Shown in pieces: positions 1 through 4,799 of a DNA stretch of 6,346 nt. Position 1 is the stretch's first letter. Each line of letters starts with the position of its first letter. The stretch is from JAVBPE01 sp031549865 (GTDB taxonomy: Bacteria; Bacillota_I; Bacilli_A; Acholeplasmatales; Anaeroplasmataceae): assembly GCA_031549865.1 (NCBI GenBank), contig JAVBPE010000029.1, positions 1 through 6,346 on the forward strand, read 5' to 3'. The notes beneath the pieces were generated by a model. The model was not told the DNA's origin and did no database searches. It saw nothing but the letters and a program-made list of their open reading frames with translations. The position numbers were made by a program, and so were the translations under genes.

Positions 1-93
1 TTGATTTGATAAACCTTCATAACTAACGTGCTCAAGTTTTTCACCTTTACTACGACTCTTCTTATTGTCTGGCACAAAGAATTTATGTCCAGG
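1..93. repeat. Left copy of the 93-bp terminal direct repeat
   Basis: These 93 bases are identical, base for base and in the same orientation, to the last 93 bases of the window. The repeat is exactly 31 codons long and lies in frame inside Hint-domain coding sequence on the minus strand, from the PGHKFFV block to the Gln before the WVSAEHL block. Both copies stop at the window edges, so 93 bp is a minimum. It may be assembly overlap of a circular molecule or a true second copy of a conserved Hint segment. Confidence 0.98.
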
Positions 94-249
94 AGTGCAT
101 ACGATTTCTTCATTACTAGAAGCAACTTTAATGTGTGCCCACGCGTAAGTTCCACCTTCTTCAATCTCTGTCGCAGGTGACCATGGTTTCCCATTACTAT
201 AGAATTCGAAACATGCGTCACACCTTATTAAGACATAAAAAAGAGCTAA
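1..249 (-). pseudogene. Partial Hint (pretoxin intein-like) coding fragment without a start codon
   Basis: The minus-strand frame is open from just after a TGA at 252-250 to the window edge (83 codons). Recognisable Hint sequence starts around 225 with FEFYSNGKPWSP and continues through YAWAHIKV and EEIVCTPGHKFFV. The TPGH is the block-B-like Thr/His motif of Hint domains. There is no ATG, GTG or TTG before a GTG at 75-73, which lies inside conserved sequence, and no ribosome binding site. The N-terminal Hint block with its nucleophilic Cys (CFxxGT-like) is absent. The T-tail of the preceding operon's terminator lies within this frame. This is what orphan toxin cassettes look like: a truncated homology region preceding a toxin tip. 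If the window is circular or tandem, it continues in frame into the toxin at 6346-5522. Otherwise it leads to another toxin outside the window. The exact 5' limit of homology is uncertain. Confidence 0.7.
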
Positions 250-267
250 TCATTACAATTTAGCCCC
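236..267 (-). terminator. Rho-independent terminator of the small-protein operon
   Basis: On the minus strand GGGGCTAA (267-260) can pair with TTAGCTCT (249-242) in an 8-bp stem with two G-U pairs and a 10-nt loop. It is followed directly by a run of six T residues. It sits about 20 bp behind the stop codon of the gene at 638-288 and overlaps the 5' edge of the open frame of the Hint fragment, insulating that fragment from upstream transcription. Confidence 0.8.
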
Positions 268-287
268 AAAATTATTTTTTTAATTTT

Positions 288-638
288 CTACAAATATTTT
301 TTCAACTCTTCTTGTGTGCAAATTTTTTCTAATTTGTATTCTGCTTCAAGTACAGAATAATATTTTTTTAATAAATCTTTTGAATTGACATTCTCACCAA
401 AGCCAAATGCATTAGCTTCTTTTATTGAGTGAATGTACACAGTATTATAGAAATCATGTTTTGGTTTAAAATCTATACATTCATTTGCCCTTTTCTTTAA
501 TTCCGATTTAATTATTTTATACAATGAATTAAACTCAATAATATTGTTTTCATTATATAATATTATTAACTTTTTAACATCATTAATTAAATTATTTAGT
601 ACAATCGCACTTTCTTTATTATCTAGCATTTTTTTCAT
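288..638 (-). CDS. Hypothetical protein, 116 aa, last gene of the small-protein operon
   Basis: I do not recognise this family. The protein is lysine- and glutamate-rich and looks mostly alpha-helical, with no signal peptide or transmembrane segment. The central part (KPKHDFYNTVYIH, then FGFGENVNSKDLL) is the most distinctive stretch. The ATG at 638 is chosen because AGGG lies six bases upstream; an alternative ATG three codons later has no better site. It starts 16 bp behind the Cas2-like gene, probably translationally coupled, and is followed by a strong terminator. It is the gene nearest the downstream Hint fragment, so it could be an immunity or accessory protein of a displaced cassette. 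That rests on position only. Confidence 0.65.
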   Translation of the reverse strand: MKKMLDNKESAIVLNNLINDVKKLIILYNENNIIEFNSLYKIIKSELKKRANECIDFKPKHDFYNTVYIHSIKEANAFGFGENVNSKDLLKKYYSVLEAEYKLEKICTQEELKKYL

Positions 639-641
639 TTT

Positions 642-657
642 TTGCCCTATTGCCCTA
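642..657. repeat. Perfect 8-bp tandem duplication at a gene junction
   Basis: The plus strand reads TTGCCCTA twice in succession. On the coding strand this is TAGGGCAA repeated. It covers the TAG stop of the Cas2-like gene and supplies the AGGG ribosome binding site of the next gene. It looks like a slippage duplication that created a second stop and a second Shine-Dalgarno-like core. Confidence 0.9.
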
Positions 658-885
658 AATTTTGTTATAAAACAAAATATTATCTCTGTTTACAGAAATA
701 TAATATACACTATCATTACTGTTAACAGATGCCTTCAATTGCCTCTTAAATTCATCAAGTTGAAGGATAGAATCAATTTCATAAGTCGATTCAGTAATCT
801 TTTTACCATTATACTTTTTTATAAAAGTATATAGTTTATCGTAGTTGTTTCCTTCTCTCACATCGTAAGTAATAATTCTTTTCAT
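655..885 (-). CDS. Small Cas2-like / SinR-like ferredoxin-fold protein, 76 aa
   Basis: The start MKRIITYDVREGNNYDKLYTFIKKYNGKKITESTYEI (in short segments: MKRIITYD, NYDKLYTFIKKY, ITESTYEI) follows the Cas2-like and SinR-like pattern. That pattern is a first beta strand ending in Tyr-Asp, a helix with xYxxLxxxI, a strand with xEST, then a helix and a final strand after an N-D motif (SNDSVYYISV). Asp8 sits where Cas2 proteins carry their metal-binding aspartate. At 76 residues it is shorter than typical CRISPR Cas2 and close to stand-alone relatives. No cas genes or CRISPR repeats are present, so a CRISPR role is unlikely. Stand-alone relatives include toxin-like proteins such as VapD, but nuclease activity is not shown here. 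AGGGGG precedes the ATG, and the start lies 9 bp behind the DUF2188 stop, so the genes are co-transcribed. The family call is from motif pattern only. Confidence 0.55.
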   Translation of the reverse strand: MKRIITYDVREGNNYDKLYTFIKKYNGKKITESTYEIDSILQLDEFKRQLKASVNSNDSVYYISVNRDNILFYNKI

Positions 886-894
886 ACTTTCCCC

Positions 895-1125
895 CTAAAA
901 CTTTTTATCTTTTGGAGGGCAAGGATCATTTCCATATGAATCCTTATCCCTTATTTGGCCATTTCTTCCGTGAATAACGACTTCTGATTTTTGGTTTTTC
1001 GCAATATCTCTTGCTCTATCAATTGCCTTTGCTTGTGTTGGATAAACCGCTGTTGCTTTAGTATTGCCTGCCCCTATAACTTGCCATGCGCCATTCTTAG
1101 GAGTAACGTATTGATTTTTTGACAT
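895..1125 (-). CDS. DUF2188 family protein, 76 aa
   Basis: The sequence fits the DUF2188 family: an N-terminal YVTPKNGAWQVIGAGNTKA segment, the helix AKAIDRARDIAKNQKSEVVIHG, and a C-terminal RNGQIRDKDSYGNDPCPPKD tail. The G-R-N-G-Q-I-R-D-K-D-S-Y-G-N-D-P ending is the family hallmark. The length matches these small proteins, which are found singly in many bacteria and on mobile elements. The molecular function is unknown. AAGGAGG lies 7 bp upstream of the ATG and overlaps the stop region of the gene before it. The gene after it starts only 9 bp beyond the TAG, so it is the second member of a tight four-gene operon. No signal peptide or membrane segment is visible. Confidence 0.88.
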   Translation of the reverse strand: MSKNQYVTPKNGAWQVIGAGNTKATAVYPTQAKAIDRARDIAKNQKSEVVIHGRNGQIRDKDSYGNDPCPPKDKKF

Positions 1126-1137
1126 TTTTGTTCCTCC

Positions 1138-1368
1138 TTAATTTAAAAAATTGTCAATTCTATTTTTTCTTTGTCTAGCTTTTCGCATATTGCGATTTAA
1201 AGTGTTTTCGTATAAAGCGAATCCATCTACCTTAACACCATATTTTTTTGCCCTATTAATTTTTTTACCAACTTGAGCATAGGTTTCTCTTGAAACTTTC
1301 TTTTCAACATTGTTGTAATGTCTATCTACAGCAAGCCCAGTGGCAAAAGTAATAATTTTTTTAAACAT
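1138..1368 (-). CDS. Small very basic hypothetical protein, 76 aa
   Basis: I do not recognise this protein. It begins with a short apolar stretch (FKKIITFATGLAV), too short and weak for a confident membrane segment. It then becomes strongly basic, ending in NTLNRNMRKARQRKNRID, and a nucleic-acid-binding role is possible but unproven. AAGGAGG sits 7 bp upstream of the ATG. It is the first gene of the operon running down to 288 and lies behind a promoter spanned by a 12-bp inverted repeat. It has the same codon count as the two following genes, although the sequences are unrelated. Confidence 0.7.
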   Translation of the reverse strand: MFKKIITFATGLAVDRHYNNVEKKVSRETYAQVGKKINRAKKYGVKVDGFALYENTLNRNMRKARQRKNRIDNFLN

Positions 1369-1405
1369 AGTACATCCTCCTTTCTTGTAATTGATTTAAA
1401 AAACC

Positions 1406-1452
1406 TAAGATGATATACTATGTATTGGTATATATAATTTTATATCATCTTA
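1406..1452. promoter_or_regulatory. Long inverted repeat spanning the small-operon promoter; candidate operator
   Basis: A perfect 12-bp inverted repeat, TAAGATGATATA at 1406-1417 and TATATCATCTTA at 1441-1452, is separated by 23 bp. In minus orientation the upstream arm lies in the spacer between the -35 and -10 hexamers, and the downstream arm lies beyond the predicted start site. Arm centres are 35 bp apart, a bit over three helical turns, which suits two repressor dimers or a loop. The natural candidate ligand is the XRE protein encoded just upstream, but the repressor's own promoter lacks this motif. Confidence 0.6.
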
Positions 1453-1460
1453 ATAGTCAA
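1432..1460 (-). promoter_or_regulatory. Predicted promoter of the small-protein operon
   Basis: Reading the minus strand, TTGACT (1460-1455) is followed after 17 bp by TTATAT (1437-1432). Shifting by one gives TATATA with an 18-bp spacer. The first coding ATG lies about 65 bp downstream, behind AAGGAGG. The promoter is embedded in the inverted repeat at 1406-1452, suggesting repression. Confidence 0.55.
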
Positions 1461-1491
1461 GTTACTGCAATAACTTGGCTATTTCTTTTTT
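1452..1491 (+). terminator. Hairpin with T-tail on the plus strand, against the gene direction
   Basis: On the plus strand, AATAGTCAAGTTA (1452-1464) pairs with TAACTTGGCTATT (1471-1483) around a 6-nt loop with one mismatch, and TCTTTTTT follows. This is a terminator for plus-strand RNA. For the minus-strand genes it is a hairpin just after the ImmA stop with no T-tail, so read-through into the small-protein operon is possible. Confidence 0.5.
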
Positions 1492-1988
1492 AGCGCTAAC
1501 TCTGCGCAATCTATTGAAACTCCACATCGTCTTGCCAATGTTGAAGGCTTTTTATAACGTTTTAATTTATGATGCGGAACCAAAAGTTCACCGGCAAAAG
1601 CATCCGCTTGCCATTCTGGATCCTCAAATGGTCGTGGTTTCGTTATACTCCTTGCAAATTTTACTCCGCTAACACACATTAATAGAAAATGTCCAATTTC
1701 ATGTGCTATAGTGAATCTATCTCTTCCTTTACCGGAAAATGCGCCATCATATACGGATTGTTTTATCCGTATTATATTGTTTTCAATATCCGTTTCGGCA
1801 TGAATATGTATATCCAGTTCATCATCTAAAACAATTTCATAAGACATATATGGGAAAATTCTTGGGAGAATCTCCAGGAACTCTACAACAGGAAAATACA
1901 TATCGTCTTCCATGCCTAAATTTTTCCTAATTTGATAAGCATAATCTCTCAAATTTTGTCTTGATGCTGGTTCGCAAATATATCCCAT
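1479..1988 (-). CDS. ImmA/IrrE family zinc metallopeptidase, 169 aa
   Basis: This is a gluzincin-like protease of the ImmA/IrrE (COG2856) type. The zinc motif HEIGH is at residues 96-100 within FTIAHEIGHFLL, and the probable third ligand Glu125 is in PEWQADAFAGELLVP, the family's second signature. An N-terminal region (residues 1-90) precedes the catalytic part. The C-terminal 30 residues (STLARRCGVSIDCAELAL) look like the usual short HTH-like tail. The length is normal and the protein appears intact and cytoplasmic. The ATG directly follows the TAA of the XRE gene, and its ribosome binding site (AAAGGGGGG) lies inside that gene, so the two are translationally coupled. In ICEBs1 and many phages, ImmA cleaves the partner repressor ImmR to switch on excision genes after DNA damage or cell signalling. 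A like role here is inferred. Confidence 0.92.
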   Translation of the reverse strand: MGYICEPASRQNLRDYAYQIRKNLGMEDDMYFPVVEFLEILPRIFPYMSYEIVLDDELDIHIHAETDIENNIIRIKQSVYDGAFSGKGRDRFTIAHEIGHFLLMCVSGVKFARSITKPRPFEDPEWQADAFAGELLVPHHKLKRYKKPSTLARRCGVSIDCAELALKKK

Positions 1989-2348
1989 TTAATCCCCCCT
2001 TTTCTTAATTAGATTTTCAATGTCTTTTAGTGTATCCTCATCAATTTTATCAAATGATCTAGCAAATAATACTCCTACTCTTTGCTTTTCTGGTGTTGCG
2101 TTCTCAAAATCAATTTTTATTGATTCCAATGAGTTATCAATTGCGTTAGTCAATTCTTCTTTCTTTTCTTTAGTTAAAACATATAATTCAGATATTTTAT
2201 CAAAAAAATCATTTGGCGCTCTTTTCTTTCCGGTTTCAATTGCAGATAAGAATGCAGATGAATAATCTAAATTAATTGCCATTTCTCTTAATGTCTCACC
2301 TTTTTCTATTCTTAAATGTCTTAAAAACTTTCCTACTTCTGTGTACAT
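1989..2348 (-). CDS. XRE/Cro-C1 family HTH repressor (ImmR-like), 119 aa
   Basis: The N-terminus is a classical XRE domain: VGKFLRHLRIEKGETLREMA, then NLDYSSAFLSAIETGKKRAP, with the helix-turn-helix at about residues 17-40 and the typical S-x-I-E-x-G-K recognition end. Residues 70-119 form a charged helical tail, possibly the dimerisation part or the site cut by the downstream metallopeptidase. The start at 2348 (MYTEVG) is preferred over an ATG eight codons upstream. AAAGGAG lies 8 bp before 2348, and the upstream ATG has no Shine-Dalgarno and would sit nearly on the transcription start. The gene is coupled to the ImmA-like gene (TAA then ATG with no gap). It probably represses its own promoter and an element promoter nearby. 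Confidence 0.88.
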   Translation of the reverse strand: MYTEVGKFLRHLRIEKGETLREMAINLDYSSAFLSAIETGKKRAPNDFFDKISELYVLTKEKKEELTNAIDNSLESIKIDFENATPEKQRVGVLFARSFDKIDEDTLKDIENLIKKRGD

Positions 2349-2376
2349 AAATTCCTCTCCTTTACATAACATCCAA

Positions 2377-2405
2377 AATTTACCATAAAAAGTTCATTTT
2401 GTCAA
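2377..2405 (-). promoter_or_regulatory. Strong sigma-A-type promoter of the XRE-ImmA operon
   Basis: The minus strand shows a consensus TTGACA (2405-2400), a 17-bp spacer and TAAATT (2382-2377), about 29 bp before the preferred ATG. CCAAAA (2373-2378) and TTTTGG (2410-2415) form a 6-bp inverted repeat flanking the promoter, a possible autoregulatory operator. The promoter call is good; the operator is speculative. Confidence 0.75.
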
Positions 2406-2445
2406 CCCGTTTTGGTTAATTTTCAAAAAGACATAATAAGTTTAG

Positions 2446-2473
2446 TAAAAAAACTGTCGAATTAACGGCAGTT
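2446..2473 (-). terminator. Rho-independent terminator after the serine-recombinase remnant
   Basis: On the minus strand AACTGCCG (2473-2466) pairs with CGACAGTT (2459-2452) with one internal mismatch and a 6-nt loop, followed by a run of T. It separates the recombinase transcript from the XRE promoter. Confidence 0.8.
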
Positions 2474-2496
2474 CATATAAAACTATAGGCTTAAAG

Positions 2497-3684
2497 CTAA
2501 AAGTAATACTTAATCTTCACAATTCTTTTTTGTTTTCTTCCACGCTCTCCAACATTTGCTACTTCGATTTTCTCTATTAAGTTATCCACCATTTCTTGTG
2601 TTAATTCTTCAAAATCTAGAAATGAGTTAACAATATCTTTCATCTTTTTATATTCATCTAGATAGTTCTTTTTATTGCGTTTTTCAATCAGTAAAATATC
2701 GTGTTTCGTTTTCAAGTCAGTTTGTTCGTCTTGATATTGTTTTATTAAACCTTGATAAACTTCTGTACTAATTAATCCTTCAAAATAATCATCATAAACT
2801 TTCTTAATAATATTAGATAAAGTATCTTGCATTGCTTCAATCCTTGATATTTCTTTTTCAAGATTAACTGAAATTTTAGTATCATCACTTCTTTTTTGAA
2901 TTGTCTCTATTAAATTTTTATCATCCTTGAAAAGTTTAAAGTAATCCTTTATTTTCGCAGTCACAATCTCTTTTAATTCACTATAATTGATTGTTACCCA
3001 ATGTTTTTCTTTCCACTTGAAGCTATGATATTCATTGCATACATAATAAGGTTTTACTCCTCTTGTGGTTTTATTATTTAAGACCATATTTTTACCACAA
3101 ACAGAACATTTTACTAATCCTTTAAATATGTTCTCGGTATCAAAATGCTTTTGTGTTACTTTTCGTCCTTTTAAAGCTTTTTGAGCCTGTTCAAAGTCTT
3201 CTTTACTAATAATTGCTTCATGGGTATTTGGAACAACTATCCATTCATCTCTAGAATTTACTAACGTTCTTTTCGTTTTATTATTATTAAACTTTGACTT
3301 ACCATTTGGCATTGAACCAATATAAGTTAGATCTCTAAGAATATGATAAATATAACTCGTGTTCCACCAATATTCTTTTCCTTCTTTTAAATAGCGCTCA
3401 AATCTTTTATTTCCATTCTTATATTTATAAAAAGATGGTGTTAATATTTCTTCTTTTGATAGTTGTTTAGCTATATTAATTGTTCCTAATCCACGTTCAT
3501 TGCAGATGAGCTGATAATCACCCATTTCCAGCACTTTGGCTGGAATAAGTTCAATATTGGAATAATTCTTGCCAAAGACTTTTTGTTCAGCTTTGGTGTT
3601 CTTTAGGATAACCACTAAATCATATCTTGGTTGCTGATTTTTTCTGCTTACTGCTCTTATTGAATAATCGACTTTAATTTGCAT
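2497..3684 (-). CDS. Large serine recombinase lacking its catalytic domain, fused to an unknown N-terminus (395 aa)
   Basis: From about residue 63 this is the C-terminal part of a large serine recombinase. The 'recombinase' DNA-binding domain runs over about residues 64-175, with GLGTINIAKQL, WWNTSYIYHILRDLTYIGSM and THEAIISKEDFEQAQKAL. A zinc ribbon with C193, C196 and C216 follows (GLVKCSVCGKNM, YYVCNEY). Then comes a long charged coiled-coil region (about 250-365) and a short C-terminal domain. Full-length relatives carry a 150-residue resolvase domain first, with the nucleophilic Ser in a YxRVS-like motif. Here it is absent and replaced by about 62 residues (MQIKVDYSIRAVSRKN, ending GDYQLICN) that I do not recognise. 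No catalytic domain is encoded upstream in any frame, so this is not a simple frameshift. It probably arose by deletion and fusion and should be unable to cut DNA alone, though it may still bind sites. GAGG precedes the ATG, which overlaps the end of the preceding gene by 11 bp. Confidence 0.85.
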   Translation of the reverse strand: MQIKVDYSIRAVSRKNQQPRYDLVVILKNTKAEQKVFGKNYSNIELIPAKVLEMGDYQLICNERGLGTINIAKQLSKEEILTPSFYKYKNGNKRFERYLKEGKEYWWNTSYIYHILRDLTYIGSMPNGKSKFNNNKTKRTLVNSRDEWIVVPNTHEAIISKEDFEQAQKALKGRKVTQKHFDTENIFKGLVKCSVCGKNMVLNNKTTRGVKPYYVCNEYHSFKWKEKHWVTINYSELKEIVTAKIKDYFKLFKDDKNLIETIQKRSDDTKISVNLEKEISRIEAMQDTLSNIIKKVYDDYFEGLISTEVYQGLIKQYQDEQTDLKTKHDILLIEKRNKKNYLDEYKKMKDIVNSFLDFEELTQEMVDNLIEKIEVANVGERGRKQKRIVKIKYYF

Positions 3685-3859
3685 TTTTTTCCTCGCTTTC
3701 CTTTTTCTTTATTTTTTGATAAATCTTCTCAAAATCAAATTCATTTTTGGTGGTTAATAATTTCTCTATCTTTTTGATAATCTCATTGATTCGCTTTTTA
3801 CTAAAGCCGGTATCTTGTAGAGTTTTAATTACTAATCCTAACCATGCTGCTTTGCTCAT
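3674..3859 (-). CDS. Small hypothetical protein, 61 aa, overlapping the recombinase remnant
   Basis: I do not recognise a family. The first half (MSKAAWLGLVIKTLQDTGFS, then KKRINEIIKKIEKLL) looks like two or three amphipathic helices. The second half is almost entirely Lys and Glu (YQKIKKKESEEKN). It has a near-perfect ribosome binding site (GAGGAGGTGA, 6-8 bp before the ATG), the best in the window. Its last 11 bases overlap the start of the recombinase fusion, so the two are translated together. A small DNA-binding or directionality partner of the recombinase is possible but rests on position only. No clear promoter is seen in the 90 bp upstream. Confidence 0.7.
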   Translation of the reverse strand: MSKAAWLGLVIKTLQDTGFSKKRINEIIKKIEKLLTTKNEFDFEKIYQKIKKKESEEKNAN

Positions 3860-3895
3860 AGGTTTTCACCTCCTCATATAGTCTCTTTCCTTGAC

Positions 3896-3933
3896 TGACA
3901 CTATCTTAAAAAAGACTTGTGACACAGTGTGTC
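3896..3933. promoter_or_regulatory. Palindrome GACACAGTGTGTC with a nearby TGACAC repeat upstream of the recombinase operon
   Basis: A perfect 13-bp palindrome with arms GACACA/TGTGTC occupies 3921-3933. TGACAC occurs at 3896-3901 and again at 3920-3925, 24 bp apart. It lies between the terminator of the NTase-like gene and the start of the 61-aa gene, where serine-recombinase elements often carry an attachment site and where a repressor could also bind. The sequence alone does not tell which. Confidence 0.35.
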
Positions 3934-3951
3934 GGGGTGAAATTATTTAAC

Positions 3952-3982
3952 AATAAAAAAGGAGCAACTTTTTGTTGTTCCT
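3952..3982 (-). terminator. Rho-independent terminator of the NTase-like gene
   Basis: On the minus strand AGGAACAAC (3982-3974) pairs with GTTGCTCCT (3968-3960) around AAAAA, with one mismatch, followed by TTTTTTATT. It lies 15 bp behind the stop codon at 3998. Confidence 0.85.
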
Positions 3983-3997
3983 AATTTTTAAAAATTT

Positions 3998-4669
3998 TTA
4001 ATCATCATCTTCATCTTGGCTATTTTGATATTCATAGGTGTCATTTTCTAATATTTGGTATGTTTCATTTATTGATTCTAAATACAATGAATAAGATCTT
4101 TTATCATTATAATTTTTGTTTTTCTTTTCCAAATATATTTCTTCCAAAATACCCCAATAATTATATTTGCGTATTTCGCTAACTTTATAAGAAATATCAT
4201 TAAGTCTTCCTCGAAGTTCCCAAATATATTTGTTATTAGGTTTATTGTATTTAAGATAGTAATGTTGATCATTTTCTCTTGATGTTTTTGTTATTGCAAA
4301 ATCAGCACTATGAAGAATCTTTTTGTTTTTTTGATCAATAAATTTTATTGTCAAAACTGAAGTGGAGTTCTCTGGATTTTTATATTGTGTATTCACCAAA
4401 ACTTTTCTAAAAGCATCTATCAGCCTTTCTTTTATTTTACCTTGATCATTCCATAAATCATTTGTTGCCTTTTGAATTTCAAGATTGTAGTCAAAATCAA
4501 ATCCTTGATTGCCGCCTTTTATTCTTGTTATCAAATGGCTTGCCCCACTTCCTAGTAATGTGAACTGAAATGTCATTACATCTCTAACCACATCTTGTAC
4601 TTTTTTAATAATGCTTTCAATTTCTGCTCTAACAGGCGAATATTCTTTTTCATCTACATATTCATACAT
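3998..4669 (-). CDS. Nucleotidyltransferase-fold protein, 223 aa, monocistronic
   Basis: The N-terminal half has the signatures of the nucleotidyltransferase (polymerase beta) fold. These are a Gly-Ser-Gly at residues 40-42 in FTLLGSGASHLITR, an Asp-x-Asp pair at 58/60 in GFDFDYNLEI, and a candidate third acidic residue, Asp123, in HSADFAI. A helix and the STSVLTIKFID strand lie between them. The C-terminal half (about 135-223) is charged, rich in Tyr, Asn and Lys, and ends in an acidic QDEDDD tail. All three catalytic acids seem present, so it may be active, but substrate and subfamily cannot be told. The families to consider are minimal NTase toxin/antitoxin partners, CD-NTase-like enzymes and uncharacterised relatives. 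AAGGAG lies 7 bp before the ATG. It has its own promoter and terminator, so it is independent of both the toxin/immunity pair and the recombinase. A self-protection or second-defence role is inference. Confidence 0.62.
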   Translation of the reverse strand: MYEYVDEKEYSPVRAEIESIIKKVQDVVRDVMTFQFTLLGSGASHLITRIKGGNQGFDFDYNLEIQKATNDLWNDQGKIKERLIDAFRKVLVNTQYKNPENSTSVLTIKFIDQKNKKILHSADFAITKTSRENDQHYYLKYNKPNNKYIWELRGRLNDISYKVSEIRKYNYWGILEEIYLEKKNKNYNDKRSYSLYLESINETYQILENDTYEYQNSQDEDDD

Positions 4670-4700
4670 AATATCACTCCTTCGATTGTTAAATCATAAT

Positions 4701-4729
4701 AGGATATCTCTCAATTAAATATTTGTCAA
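4701..4729 (-). promoter_or_regulatory. Predicted promoter of the NTase-like gene
   Basis: The minus strand reads TTGACA (4729-4724), a 17-bp spacer and TATCCT (4706-4701), about 30 bp before the ATG at 4669. The -35 is consensus and the -10 is weaker. Confidence 0.6.
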
Positions 4730-4749
4730 GTTTTTTTATATTTTCAAAG

Positions 4750-4785
4750 AGAAAATAAAAGAAGCCTAATTTAACATAGACTTCT
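4750..4785 (-). terminator. Rho-independent terminator of the toxin/immunity transcript
   Basis: On the minus strand AGAAGTCTA (4785-4777) pairs with TAGGCTTCT (4768-4760), a 9-bp stem with one G-U pair and an 8-nt loop, followed by TTTTATTTT. It lies 14 bp behind the stop of the putative immunity gene and marks the end of the cassette's transcript. Confidence 0.85.
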
Positions 4786-4799
4786 TCCATAATAATTTT

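Noticed and set aside
544..834. Plus-strand open frame of 96 codons with hydrophobic stretches (possible membrane protein)
   Set aside because: It is antisense to two supported minus-strand genes, has no ribosome binding site, and its hydrophobicity comes from reading AT-rich antisense codons.
655..885. Part of a CRISPR-Cas system, because of the Cas2-like protein
   Set aside because: No repeat-spacer array, cas1 or other cas gene is visible; stand-alone Cas2-like proteins are common outside CRISPR loci.
1475..1930. Two plus-strand open frames opposite the ImmA-like gene
   Set aside because: They are antisense shadows of a clear HEIGH metallopeptidase; no motifs or ribosome binding sites.
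2349..2372. Upstream ATG at 2372 as start of the XRE repressor
   Set aside because: It has no ribosome binding site and would sit at the predicted transcription start; the ATG at 2348 has AAAGGAG at ideal spacing.
4078..4272. A 64-codon minus-strand frame inside the NTase-like gene
   Set aside because: Out-of-frame shadow of the longer gene, low complexity in Ile and Asn, no ribosome binding site.
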